A DNA stretch of 64,000 nt from Dermatophagoides farinae (GCF_024713945.1 NC_134686.1:451001-515000), one strand, 5' to 3'. Positions 13,205-24,300 are shown, counted from the first letter of the stretch. The notes: generated by a model from the sequence alone, not told the origin. Translations and numbers: made by a program.

Positions 13205-14263
13205 ATGGATGTATTGCTTAAACGTGGCTATACAAATCTGGTTAAAATTGATTCTGGTGGCCAAGCACGTGTATATAAAGCTGAACATGTACCGGATGGT
13301 AAATTGGTTGCAATAAAAATCATTCATGTTGAAAATCCAAATAATACAAAATTAGATGATGATCTTAAACGTGAATTACAAATCATTAGCAATGTTCAAC
13401 ATCCAAATTGTATTAAAGTACATAAATTATTACGGTCACAGGGTAAAGTTTACATAGTGATGGATTATATGATCAACGGTACAATCGGTAGCCGAATACG
13501 TAATGATGGTGAACTTTGTGAATGGCATGCACGACTTTGGTTCTGTCCAATAGCTAGAGCGATTAAATATTTGCATGAACATCGAATTGCACATCGTGAT
13601 CTAAAATTGGACAATATATTGTTGGATTCACATTGGAATCCAATATTGACGGATTTTGGTTTCAGTCGATTTGTCAATATAATGGATGATGGCCAAATAC
13701 AGAAAAGCAATACCTATTGTGGAACACCATCGTATAATCCACCAGAAGTGTTGAAACAAATTCCATATAATCCTTTTGCTGCCGATATCTGGTGTATGGG
13801 CATTATGTTGTTCATTATGATCAATAAAATCTATCCATTCGATAAAAATGATCGTGAAAAAATGTATGAATGTCAAATATCACGTCGTTATAAATTACGT
13901 GATCAAATTGAAATGAAATCATCGATCGATGTAAAAGATTTAATAGATAGACTGCTTGAACCGAATCCAGATTTACGACCAACCATACATGATGTTTGTA
14001 ATCATCCATGGTTTCCTATAGTTTTAAGGGAAAATGAATTTATACGAAAACAACGTACAACAACCGCTACCGGTGATCAACAACGACCATCATCACCAGA
14101 TCCACAACAACAACAACAACAATCAATCGATATGACTAAATCACCTGGAATTGATGGTGCAGTTCGAAATACAAGTACGAAATTAATTATGAAAGCTTTT
14201 AAAAACAAACAACCAACAATGGCAGCGATACCACCAACAACAATAACAAGAATGAAAAGGTGA
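13205..14263 (+). CDS. TSSK-like serine/threonine kinase, single exon
   Basis: Encodes a 352-residue protein kinase most like the testis-specific serine kinase (TSSK) branch of the CAMK group. It opens MDVLLKRGYTNLVKI, close to the TSSK start (VLKRRGY). Visible motifs: ATP-anchoring Lys38 in VAIK; catalytic loop HRDLKLDN with Asp132; DFG Asp150; activation segment CGTPSYNPPE; DIWCMGIMLF; and the subdomain XI Arg in PDLRPT. The glycine loop is degraded: IDSGGQARV has Asp where the first Gly is expected. The tail after about residue 275 is low-complexity (poly-Gln, Pro, Thr). The frame is open 19 codons further upstream, but that extension is a hydrophobic AT-rich run, so I chose the ATG at 13205. 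TSSK genes are often intronless, as here. AATAAA follows at 14308-14313. The role in sperm development is inferred from the family. Confidence 0.85.
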   Translation: MDVLLKRGYTNLVKIDSGGQARVYKAEHVPDGKLVAIKIIHVENPNNTKLDDDLKRELQIISNVQHPNCIKVHKLLRSQGKVYIVMDYMINGTIGSRIRNDGELCEWHARLWFCPIARAIKYLHEHRIAHRDLKLDNILLDSHWNPILTDFGFSRFVNIMDDGQIQKSNTYCGTPSYNPPEVLKQIPYNPFAADIWCMGIMLFIMINKIYPFDKNDREKMYECQISRRYKLRDQIEMKSSIDVKDLIDRLLEPNPDLRPTIHDVCNHPWFPIVLRENEFIRKQRTTTATGDQQRPSSPDPQQQQQQSIDMTKSPGIDGAVRNTSTKLIMKAFKNKQPTMAAIPPTTITRMKR

Positions 14264-14307
14264 AATTTTTTTTCAACACACAAAAAAATTCAAATAATTT
14301 TAAATCA

Positions 14308-14313
14308 AATAAA
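14308..14313 (+). other. poly(A) signal AATAAA, TSSK-like kinase
   Basis: The hexamer lies 45 bases after the kinase stop codon and just before a CTCF-like motif, consistent with a very short 3' UTR. Confidence 0.4.
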
Positions 14314-14315
14314 TT

Positions 14316-14330
14316 CTTCATAGATGGCGT
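14316..14330 (+). promoter_or_regulatory. CTCF-like motif, partial match
   Basis: The core ATAGATGGCGT fits the second half of the CTCF consensus (AG-R-K-GGC-R), but the upstream CCA is not present. It lies in the 320-bp gap between the kinase stop and the SRSF3/7-like start. Confidence 0.25.
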
Positions 14331-14583
14331 GATCTGTTGTTTCTGGCTTTAATTTTTTTTTCATCCACGCAATCTCCAATCGAGATGACGATGGCACATC
14401 AATGTTGTGAGCGACTCCATTTTGATTTTGTTTTTACACACTCATACTGTGTACAGGCAGGCACTCGAATTGTTGGCTTTGTCTTGTCTTTTGTTTTCAA
14501 TTAAAAACAAAAAAAAATTTTTCAGTCCACACCAACGTTTTCATTTTCATCTAAAAATTGATCGATATAATAACGATAACGAT

Positions 14584-16398
14584 ATGCCTATTGTACCATC
14601 TGACCGCCGTAACCGTGTATTTATCGGTGGAATCGGTGATCGTATCACTAAAGAAGGTTTGAATTTCATGCATAATCTTGAATGATTTCATATTTTTTTT
14701 TTTTTTTTTTTGAATCCAAAGATATTGAAACCGAATTTGGACGTTTTGGAAAATTGACCAATGTTTGGGTGGCACAAAATCCACCCGGTTTTGCTTTCGT
14801 TGAATATGATCATATTTCCGAAGCAGATCTGGCCGTAAGCGAAATGAATGGTAAATCATTTTTAGGTTCGACCAATAAAATTCGTGTCGAACATAGCCAT
14901 GGCGGTAAATCACGAAATGGACGTCGTGGTCCAGGTGGTGGACGTTTTGATGGTCCACGATCATCATTTGGTGGTGGTGGTGGACCACCACGAAATTTCA
15001 GTGGTGGGGATGGCGGTTATCGAAGCAATGGCGGTGGATACCGTCGAATGGGCCGCGATGGTGCATTTAGCGGCGGTAGTGGACGTTTCGATAATGGTGA
15101 CAAACGACGCCCATTCCAATCTGGTGGCGGAGGCGGTGGTGGCCGATTTTCTTCTGGTGGTGGTCCACGTTATGGCCGAAATGATCGCCCATATGGTGGT
15201 GGTGGTGGACGAAGATCAAGATCACCAAACGGTAGAAGGTATATATAATTGCAAGCAATTTTTGAATTAATTTTTTAAATTCATATTTATTAATCTTGAA
15301 TTTTTCTTTATCTTTTGCAATGCGTTTTTTTGTTTTGGTTTCTCTTATCTCGTATATACATACATAATTCATCCACTATCATATTGCACTTCCTTTGATC
15401 GCTCCCTTTTTTTTTGACCACTCTCTACCCCTTGCTCACTTATAGGTGATTTTGACATTCCAATCTATTTGTTCCTTATATCCTACTACTACTTAATTAA
15501 TAGTATCCACAAGTGCCAAATTTATCTCAGTGAGCAAAAGAAATGAACAGAACAAAACAAAACAAAAAAAACGACGATGATGATGATCCAATTTTGATCA
15601 CCATTTGTTGTCATTTTATGATTTGGAATCGATCGCAATCGCAATTGATCGCATAAGAAAAAAAAATGATCGAATATTCTGCTCTCTATATCTCGTCATA
15701 GAAATGAATTGTGGTGTTTATGTGTATGTGTGTGGATCGCTCTCACCATTCAAATTCTCAGAATGAATCTCCACATTTATATCGCATGTGATAATAACTT
15801 TTATATCGATCGCTATTTTTATGTGACACAAAAAAATATGGTCACAGTAGCATTTTCGCTTCCAATTTTTTTTTTTTGATAAATTTTTCTAGTCTCTCTC
15901 TATATATATATATTAATTATTCCAATCAACAACAAGATAATCTCCTCTGATAATTGATAATTTTTATCTGCCTCTGCTACTATCGTATATATACCTCTAT
16001 ATATATCTCTTATTTTTTTTTTTAGTTTTTTTGAATTTTAAAATTGCGTTTTCATCAAAACCAAACAAACAAACAAAAAAACTTTTAAATGAACCACTAA
16101 CGAACAATATTCTTCTTGATTTATTCTTCTCGTCCCTCTTTTTATTATTATCGTTAATTAAAAAAAAAAACAAAAAATAATTCCCACCGACGAATCACCA
16201 TCGACGATAATGCCAAAATAAACAAACAAACAAACAAAAAAAAATTCTTCAAAAACTTGATAATGATCTTCAATCATCATAATATATATCATCGATTCAA
16301 ATATTTGAGACAGTAACAAATATCCACCACGTGTTGAACCAATGTCGCAAGGTTTCTCGCCAGTTGGCGGTGGTTACGGAAATCCAAGGTATTTGTGA
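14584..16398 (+). CDS. SRSF3/7-like RNA-binding protein with Gly/Arg-rich tail
   Basis: Single-RRM RNA-binding protein, probably a nuclear splicing factor. Exons: 14584-14656, then from 14722 (intron 65 bp, phase 1). RNP2 is VFIGGI and RNP1 is PPGFAFVEY. The span from DIETEFGRFGKL to VWVAQNPPGFAF matches SRSF3/SRSF7 and fly Rbp1/x16. After the RRM the tail is almost pure Gly, Arg, Ser and Phe (RGG-like) with only a short RSRSP end, whereas SRSF3/7 have long RS repeats. Two ends are possible. Reading through 15238 gives a stop at 15246-15248 (199 residues). Splicing at the donor at 15239 to an acceptor before 16314 adds YPPRVEPMSQGFSP and stops at 16396-16398 (224 residues), with AATAAA at 16401. 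Phases agree for the distal exon. No ATG other than 14584 fits the RRM frame. Confidence 0.75.
15249..16313 (+). other. intron or 3' UTR of the SRSF3/7-like gene
   Basis: AT-rich sequence with TA repeats near 15901-15912, several pyrimidine runs, AAAC repeats near 16066-16079 and an AATAAA at 16217-16222. No other coding signal is seen. It is an intron if the distal exon is used and a 3' UTR if the stop at 15246 is used. Confidence 0.5.
16314..16398 (+). CDS. possible distal coding exon of the SRSF3/7-like gene
   Basis: A CAG acceptor precedes an open stretch that begins NKYPPRVEPMS and ends GNPRYL before TGA. It restores phase 2 with the donor at 15239 after a 1075-bp intron. AATAAA follows the stop at once (16401-16406). 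A competing donor (GTATTT at 16389) is present. This is either an alternative last exon or a chance match. Confidence 0.4.
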
Positions 16399-17201
16399 TT
16401 AATAAAAAAATTAAAAACTAAAAAAAAAAAAATACAAAACTTTATCCTTCTCTACCTACAATTCTGATTCTTCCATTTTTATTATATCATACAAAAAAAA
16501 GCCCATACTGAATTTGAATCATCTCGCGCATTTAATCTACTACTACTACTACTACTATTATTCAACCAATCTTCAATTTTTAATCATCATTACCATCAAC
16601 ATAATCTTCATTTCGTCAAGTTGATTCAATTAATTTTACCTACTACTACTACTACTAATAATCTTGGTCTACACAAACACCACACACACTCATCATCCGT
16701 AATCAGAATCAATGGTCAAAATCATCTATAGCAAAAAAAAAAAAAAAAAAACGAAAATTGAAATTTTGAGAGTGTTTCAATTTTTTTTTCCGTTTCATCG
16801 TTATTCATCGATCCATCGGCCAATATATTATATTTGTCGTCATTCATTTTCTGTGCATCTTTGGTATACAAAAAATTTTCTTCTTTTCCCAAAGCCAATA
16901 GATTTTGATCTAGTTTTTTTTTGCTATCATTTCGAAATAAAAAAAAAAATTTCATTCATTCATTCATCGATTTTAAAATTTTATCTTTATCTTTATTTTT
17001 AATTGATAATCCTATCTATTTGGTGTGGTGATCATCATGACATTACAAGATTTAAGAAATCAAAACAAAATGAAATATTCAAAATTGGAAAAAAACGCAC
17101 ACACACAAAACAAAGAGAAAAAAAAACAAACATTTGGGATATATTTTTGTTTTTTGTTTTCATGGGCAACTGTCAATTCATCATCATCATCATCATCATC
17201 A
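16399..17201. other. convergent spacer between the SRSF3/7-like gene and GCH1
   Basis: Spacer between two genes that point at each other. It holds CTA triplet runs near 16539-16555 and 16643-16656, poly-A at 16733-16750, and the minus-strand poly(A) signal of GCH1 at 16992-16997. ATC repeats sit just before the GCH1 stop. No gene is seen. Confidence 0.55.
16992..16997 (-). other. poly(A) signal AATAAA, GCH1
   Basis: Read on the minus strand, this hexamer lies about 205 bases beyond the GCH1 stop codon at 17202-17204. Confidence 0.4.
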
Positions 17202-19085
17202 TCAACGGATTAACGTTAAGAATTCTTCGCGTGTTTTTGGATTATCACGAAATTCACCCAACATACAACTGGTTATTGTTTTACTGTTGATTTTTTGTAC
17301 GCCACGCATTATCATACACATATGTCTGTTGTTTTTTTTTAAAGAAAAGAAAAGAAAAGAAAGAATTTATCCAAAATTTAGTTCTGGATCATAACTTACG
17401 CAGCTTCTATAACAACACCAACACCAGCAGGATTAATCGCTTCGGTTATTGCTGTAGCAATCTGTTTAGTTAAACGTTCCTGTACCTGTAAACGACGTGA
17501 ATACATTTCCACTACACGAGCCAATTTACTAAGACCAAGAACTTTTTTATTTGGCAAATATCCAATCGATACCTATATTTAATGTTGGAAGAATTAAAAA
17601 AAAAATCAATGTTGGAATGTTCAATATCCATATATATATCCGGAACATAACATGGTAGGCCGTAATAATTGTCTTTTTTTTGTTGTTGCTATTGCTATCG
17701 TCATTCAATATTTGGGATACAGGATAAATTTCAGTTCAGTGATTCGATTCTTATAGAATTTATTCTTTTTCTTTCTTTTTTTTATTGATCAAAAGAATAA
17801 TGAGATAAAAAAAAGTGAAATCACTCAATAGAGTATCATATAATAGAATGAACAATTGTTATCATCGTTTTATTCAATATGATGATGATGATAAAATCTT
17901 GAATAATAATTGGATGTGCTTTTCAAATTCTTTTTAGTGGGAGAGAAAGAAAAAAATAGAATAAAATTGATAGTTCTCACCATAGTAACTTCCTATTATT
18001 ATGAATTATTATCTTGAATATAGAGTGAAAATGGCCAAAAAAAAGTGGATGGTATTTCATTTTCGCTGTTGCTATCTTTATTGATTTGTGTGTATTGGTG
18101 GAAACAAAGCAACAACAACAACAACAACAACAACAGAAAAAACGGGTCAATCGACAAAAGCAAATTTCAACAAAAAAAAAAAAAAAAAAAGGAAAAGAGC
18201 AAATGTGAAATTTTTCGAACAAATCTATTCAATCGAATTGTCATGTCAATTGATTTTGTACAATCATGATTTTATCTTGATTGAAATCAAAAGATTTGGT
18301 CTAAATTATCGATTCTATGACTATTATTATCTGATTGTTTTCCTATTTATTCAGAGGTTCGAGGCCGTTTCAAGTTTTCATTTCTATCTGTCTAATTTTC
18401 CCAATGACTGATTTAATTTTATTTATTATCTAATTGGTGTGTGCGTGTGTGTATGTGTACAAGTGCACTATAGTGTATGTAATTGACAATCAATTTTTAA
18501 TTGAACAGAAAAAAAAACAAATCCAATGTCCTACTTACATGTCCAATAATTGGTGTTAAATGATGTTCACATAGGGAAAACATTTCAATATCTTTGACGA
18601 TGACCATTTCATCATGATCTTCATTGAATATGGCATCATTTAGTATATCTAGAAAATACAAAATACAGAAATCAAAAAATCAAAAATCAAAATTTGAAAG
18701 ACAGACAAACTTAAAACTTGCCCTCAAGTTTTAAATTATAGCCACATGTATAATAACGAAATGCTTTTGCTGCACGTTCAGGTGTTTTATACAATCCTTG
18801 TCGTTTGGTTGGATCTTCACCAATATCCAAAAGAATATTATGATAATGTTGTGATAGCCGATCAACAATCAATTCACGATCTTCATTTCCTTTTGACATG
18901 TATTCATCATATTCTTCAGAATCATATCTAGTTGCCGGATTTTTAAGTCGATATGGTTGTCGTTTTTGTGGTGATGATAAAGCCGTGGTGGTGGTTGTGG
19001 CCACAATCATATCATTGTTGTAGTTGTTGTTGCCAATTTTGACCGGTGTGTTGGTGGTGGTCGAATTAGAATTTGTTTGTGACAT
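17202..19085 (-). CDS. GCH1: GTP cyclohydrolase I
   Basis: Converts GTP to 7,8-dihydroneopterin triphosphate, the first step of tetrahydrobiopterin synthesis; cytosolic. Exons in coding order: 19085-18722, 18648-18539, 17572-17400, 17325-17202, giving 256 residues, the usual animal length. The first 60 or so residues are Asn/Thr-rich and unconserved. From [10 protein letters not shown] on, the enzyme is typical: [75 protein letters not shown], then [16 protein letters not shown] and EEFLTLIR. Zinc ligands are Cys148, His151 and Cys219, a constant +7 from human Cys141, His144 and Cys212. The intron between exons 1 and 2 starts with GC (G then GCAAGT); only that donor gives the expected [10 protein letters not shown]. 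The other two donors are GTAAGT. The start is the first ATG of the open frame. Confidence 0.95.
18649..18721 (-). other. GC-AG intron of GCH1
   Basis: This 73-bp intron begins GCAAGT and ends CTAG on the minus strand. The nearest GT donors would either leave the frame or hit the TAA just downstream. Using the GC donor joins GAG-G to AT and makes an ungapped match to the GCH1 family. Confidence 0.85.
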
Positions 19086-20053
19086 TTTTTTTCTTGAAAA
19101 AAAACTTTACCTGCACGAAAAAAAATTAGATTAATCGAATGGAATGTATGGGATGTGTCGAAAAAAAAACACGAATACTTAGGGTAATGTGTAGATGTAA
19201 ATTGTAAAAAAAAAATCGAATATCATGAAACTTTCGAAACTCGTTTGATTCTCTTTGTTTAAAATACTGATGATGATGATCATTCAGCAACAACAAAAAC
19301 GTAAATGATGAATATCGGCAATCCACACAAACAATTTATTATATGGCCATTTTTCGTTTCTGGAAATGTCGTCTTCTTCTTCTTCTTTTTCGTTTATCTG
19401 ATCGATCGTTTTTTTTGTTCGTACTTTTTATTTATCATCGATATCATCAGCATCTCTACCATATCATCATCATCATCATACAACAATGTAACGGACGAAG
19501 AATGACGCAGAAGCAACGAAAAAAAAAGAAGGTGGACATTTTACCATTTCAAAATATTTTAACAACAATAAATGGTGAGAGATGGATGGATGAATCACAT
19601 GCTCATAACGTGAACACAAAAATGTTCATCTTTATGATTCATCAGCAGAGATTTTTTTTTTTTGTTATTACAAACTTTTTCCCTTCTGTTCTGTTCTCAC
19701 GTGAACTTTTTTCTCAACAACAGGTATATGATTGATTTTTTTTTACATTTCAAATTGGTCATCATCATATCTTATCATCATTACATATCATCATCAATTT
19801 TTTAAAACAGGATGATGGATGGATGGATGGATCAAATCGATAAAAAAACACGAAATTTTATCATATACACTAAAAGCATTTTATACTGTGGCCAATAGAT
19901 GGCGCCAATTGAATTGATATGATTCACACATGATAATTTTTGGAAAAATTTTTATTTTTTGCATATTTTTTTTTTACAAATCACGAATTATAAACATCAG
20001 AAGATATAAATTAAAAATGATGATGATTGATGAAAACAAAGCTTTTTTTCCAT
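19086..20053. other. GCH1 upstream region and spacer
   Basis: This lies upstream of GCH1 and downstream of the RING gene, both on the minus strand. It contains ATC repeats near 19459-19479, a GGAT run near 19811-19830 and a strong CTCF-like motif at 19892-19906. The open frames here are repeat translations. No gene is seen. Confidence 0.55.
19892..19906 (+). promoter_or_regulatory. CTCF-like motif
   Basis: The sequence CCAATAGATGGCGCC fits the CTCF consensus CCA-S-Y-AG-R-K-GGC-R-S at all but one position (A for S). It sits between GCH1 and the RING gene, about 150 bp beyond the RING stop. Binding is inferred. Confidence 0.4.
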
Positions 20054-20896
20054 TTATTTATTATTAGATTCAGCCAAATGTAGTTTCATTTGTAGTTGCA
20101 AATTTTCCCAAGTCAAATCTTTGGCTTTGGCTTTCCAGAATTCAGTTTCCAAAGTAGAATTTTCTTCCATTGTTGTATTGGTTGTATTGATTAATTCAAG
20201 ATAAATTTTAATAATATCACCCAGATTGGCACGAGTACGACAAATTGGACAATATTTAGTCGATCTTGAATCATCTAACCATTGTTCAATACATTTTTTA
20301 CCAAAAATATGACCACAAGGTAAACATACAATATCATGTTCATTATTATCATTCTGTTGATTCTGACGAAATTTTTCCAAACAAATTGAACACGTATTCT
20401 TCACAGGCAAATATTTGATATCTGTTTGTGTTTGTTGATTTTTAGAAGAATCCTCATTAATAACATTATTAGATCCATGATTATTAACGATATTTGATGA
20501 TTGATTGGAATTATCAATTGAAGAAAAAGAAAAATGATGCATCCGTGATGCATCCATTCCATCACTCTGATTATCATCATCATCGTCATCAACAGCGTAA
20601 AAAAAAGTATCTTCTTGTTCTACTTCACTTGAATTTTGTTCAACATTGTCATCGATTTCAGTTGATTCATCAGTTGATTCATCTGAATCACCATAACCGT
20701 AATGGTCTTCTTCTTGTTCTTCATCATTGTTGTTGTCGTCATCATTAAAAATTGTTTCCAAATCATCAGATGATTCGTGATTGTTTTCAGAATCATAATT
20801 GCAAAAAGGGCTACTATAAATATAATGACCCCAATCAAAATCATTATCAGAGTTTAAAGAATCATGATAATCAGACGAATCTTCGAAATCAGACAT
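20054..20896 (-). CDS. acidic RING-finger protein, RFWD3-like E3 ligase
   Basis: A 280-residue single-exon protein, a probable ubiquitin E3 ligase. Residues 1-160 are very acidic (Asp, Glu, Ser, Asn), with poly-Asp near 103-108. The RING spans residues 169-219: Cys169, Cys172, Cys194, His196, Cys202, Cys216, Cys219. The ligand usually found before Cys202 is Gly199 (CGHIFGKKCIEQWL). The same Gly, and the following run DIIKIY, occur in RFWD3 (CGHLFGYKCI, DIVVLY) as I remember it. A short helix rich in Leu, Gln and Lys (EFWKAKAKDLTWENLQLQMK) ends the protein, where RFWD3 has a coiled coil. The RFWD3 WD40 domain is absent. An AATAAA overlaps the stop codon. The RING is clear; the RFWD3 relation is moderate. 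Confidence 0.85.
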   Translation of the reverse strand: MSDFEDSSDYHDSLNSDNDFDWGHYIYSSPFCNYDSENNHESSDDLETIFNDDDNNNDEEQEEDHYGYGDSDESTDESTEIDDNVEQNSSEVEQEDTFFYAVDDDDDDNQSDGMDASRMHHFSFSSIDNSNQSSNIVNNHGSNNVINEDSSKNQQTQTDIKYLPVKNTCSICLEKFRQNQQNDNNEHDIVCLPCGHIFGKKCIEQWLDDSRSTKYCPICRTRANLGDIIKIYLELINTTNTTMEENSTLETEFWKAKAKDLTWENLQLQMKLHLAESNNK

Positions 20897-21192
20897 TTTA
20901 CAAAGAAAATTTGTTTTCTTTTAAATTATAAAAAAAAACAAGCAAATTGAGCACTTTTGTTCCGGACCTCGAATGATGCAACTTTTAGTGTGATATATTT
21001 CTAGAAATATTTTTTTCAATTTGATGAATTGCTTTTTCCATTAAAGTTTCCTTGTTAAATTTCGAATTTTTTGTTTTTGTTTTTGTAAAATTTTCTTGCT
21101 CTTGATGATATATATGTTAAGATCATGTGGTTTTCTCACAACTTTGTCCAACAAAAACATCAACAATATTAATGGTAAGAAGAATCAAACAA

Positions 21193-21306
21193 TTTATTCC
21201 ATTTTTATTTTTTTAATAATTCATTTTCTTCCAATTTTACCAAGGTTTTACGAACATCATGAATCATTGCATTGATCATTGAATTGATTCTGTCGTATTT
21301 GTCCAT
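21193..21306 (-). CDS. small 33-residue reading frame with its own poly(A) signal
   Basis: Minus-strand ATG at 21306 and TAA at 21205-21207 encode a charged 33-residue peptide starting MDKYDRINSMINAMIHDV. Its composition (balanced Asp, Lys, Arg, Ile, Met, Leu) differs from the surrounding repeat translations and looks like an amphipathic helix. AATAAA lies at 21193-21198, seven bases past the stop. I do not recognise it. It could be a micropeptide gene, the last exon of a longer gene, or chance. Confidence 0.3.
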
Positions 21307-24300
21307 GATGACAATTTATTTTGATTTTTTGTCTTTTTTTTGTATATTAACAAAATGAGAACAACAGGAAATGATATCTCAATACCACCACCACCACCAC
21401 CAATCCATTCAAACCAATCAATAAAATGAAATGGAAAGAAAAATTTAGGTCGATATTCGAGTAAAAAATGAAGAAATCTTCAAAAAAAAAAAAAATTTCT
21501 CATCATCATCTGATCCCAATTGAATGAATGGATGGATGTTCAAGCTTCTCTAATGATGATCATGTCTATCGAATGATAAATGACAATTTCAATTGGTTTT
21601 AATTGAAAAAAAAATTCAATAGTCTAGCCTTGACGATGATGATTGCATATATGGAACATTTTATGATTATAAATGAAAAAGATTTAAAGATTCACATTCC
21701 ATTCATCCCATTGTATTTAAATGTAAATTTAAGTTTTCATCATCATCATCATCATGTTTTCCTTGTAAGTAAATAGTGAATTTCTGATTTTGGATTATTC
21801 ATAAATCATAAATCCATTTTTTTTTTTTTGACTTTGAACTTGATTTTTTTCTCTCTCTCTTTCGCTTGTTCGATTTTTTCCGATTCTAATTTATATTTTA
21901 TTAATAATAATGTTATCAATCATCGTTTATATATATCAAATGATGACAATGTGGATGTATTTTATAAAATTGATTTTCTATCTTGTGTAATTTCATTGAT
22001 TTCGGGTTTTTTTTACTTTCTTTTTCTTACAGGCTACTACTACTATTGCTGCTGCTATAAACCAACACAAACACTGTTTGAATATCGTTCGTTTACATTA
22101 TTGATCATCATCATATACCTTTGCAATCATTATTATTATCATCAACATTATCATCATCGTTGACATATGACAAATGTTGATCACATTTTGTTTTTTTTTT
22201 TTTTTTTTTGGTACATTAATTTTCAAGAGAAAAAAAAATATTTCGATCAAAATAGGATCAATCCATTTGAAATGAAAATAGAGAAAATATATGGCAGCAC
22301 TACTGTTTAATTGGCTGGATCGATTAAAATGAATGAATGGTTGATTGATATTGACTATAATCGATTCATTTTATAATAATAATCGGGTCGATCAAACATA
22401 AATAGAAAGAGAGAAAGAGAAAAAAATCGATTCAAAGATAAAAAGTAGAAAAAAAAGAACAGAGACAGAGAAATCATGATCGATTTTTCTGTTCTCTTTG
22501 GTTCGTTTGGTGGCAATCATCATCATCATCATTTATAATCATCGTATGGAGAAACAGATGAATAAATATTTGAAACAAAAACGTCAGTCATTTGATTTTT
22601 GTGTGCCTCAAAAAAACAAAATAAAAAATAAAAAAAAAATGGGCCATAAACAACAACAACAACAAAATAATAATTTCGTTATCACAACAACAATACAGTA
22701 ACAATTTGTGCCCAAAAAAAAAGAAAAAAAAATTTCATATATATCATTTTAATCGTGAAAATCATCTCCAAAACATCATCATCATAATAATAAACATTTC
22801 GATTCGATTACTGGCTTTTTGGTTTTTTTTATTCGCTTCCAAAAAAATGTACAATGTAACATGGAAAATGGAAATTTAAAGTTTCCATCATGATGTAATG
22901 GATCCATTTTTATTTGATTAAATATTGATAACAACATGTTCAAGTTTTTAACCTTGAATGAATTCAAGGTATACCTACTACTAGTAGTAGTAGTGTGTAT
23001 AGTTCATCTGGAAATTGATCCATATTTTTTTTTGTTTTTTTGTTTTTGACTTTCATTGCTACTCAATTATTCATCAGATAATGGTTCCCGATAATTTTCT
23101 TTTTGTTTGAGAAAATTTTTTTTTTTTTTTGTTCACCGTACAGGTGGAAACCGCGTCATAATCATTGAAATTCTGCCATTCTTGCGTGTGTGCATGTGTG
23201 TGTGTGTGTGAAAGCAATAAAATTTGCATACAAAATGGTGAATAAAATTTTAGAAAAGGCAAAAAAAAACCAGAAATTTTTTTTCTCTCCCGAGAAAACA
23301 CCGCTCAAAGCTATTTTTGGTGGAAAAAAAAAGAAAAAATTCCGGTCTTTAGCCAAAAACCAGAATTTATTTTCTTTGTTTTGTTGTTGTTGTTGTTGTT
23401 TACAACAGCAATTGATGTATTGTGTGTGAGAATTTTCTGTTTTATGACGACATTTAATTAGAAGCAACGAACAAAAAAAAATGAAATTCATATGAACAAG
23501 AATAATAAAGAATAGTCAGTCATGTAATGAATTTTTTGTTTTGTTTTTTTTTCTGGTTTGATTATCACGTCGCAGAAAAAAAAGAAATGTTCCATTCTAT
23601 AACGAATGATATTCTCTCTACTGGGAAAATGAAAACGGGAAAATTCCATCAATTTTTCTTTTTTTTTTTTTGACCATCAAATATTACAACTTAATCAAAA
23701 TGTTTTCCATTTTCAGGATTTATTCATTGAACCGTTCACTACACACCGTCATTGTATGAAAAATGGCTCAAATGATCCATTGAAACACATGTATATATAT
23801 GATATATGTGTGAAAACACAGCATCCACTAAAATGAAAAAGAAAAAAAAAAATTTTGGAGAAAAACCACAAAAACAACCTATGTGAATGTTTTTTTTTTA
23901 TAAATAAAGAAGTAACGGTATATTTTATTTTATTCCTATCTTGTCTTGTCTTGTTTATTAATGCATCCATAGAATATCTTCGTGAATGATGATGACGAAA
24001 ATAGTATTTTTTTTTTCTACACCAAAGAAAAAAAACCATCAAATGTAGATGTAATCCACAATGTAGATGTAATGCAATGAATTTTTTTTTCCAGTGTCGA
24101 CACACCTCTTTTGGTCACACATATATACTACATCTACATTGTTGAATTGGGTTTTTAATTTCTGGTATAATAGATTCAACTACTACTACATTGATGGATG
24201 AGTATTTGAATCGGCGCGAATTTTTTTTTTTGCTATTCAGATCGATGTCTTGTTCTCGTTGTGTGTGTGTGTGTGGATCTTTTTTTTTCTTCATTGGATT

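Noticed and set aside
21828-22163. Plus-strand 111-codon frame with an internal pyrimidine tract and CAG
   Set aside because: The downstream part is Tyr/Cys/His/Ile repeats, and joining the strong donor at 21763 to this acceptor gives an immediate stop, so no sensible exon pair exists.
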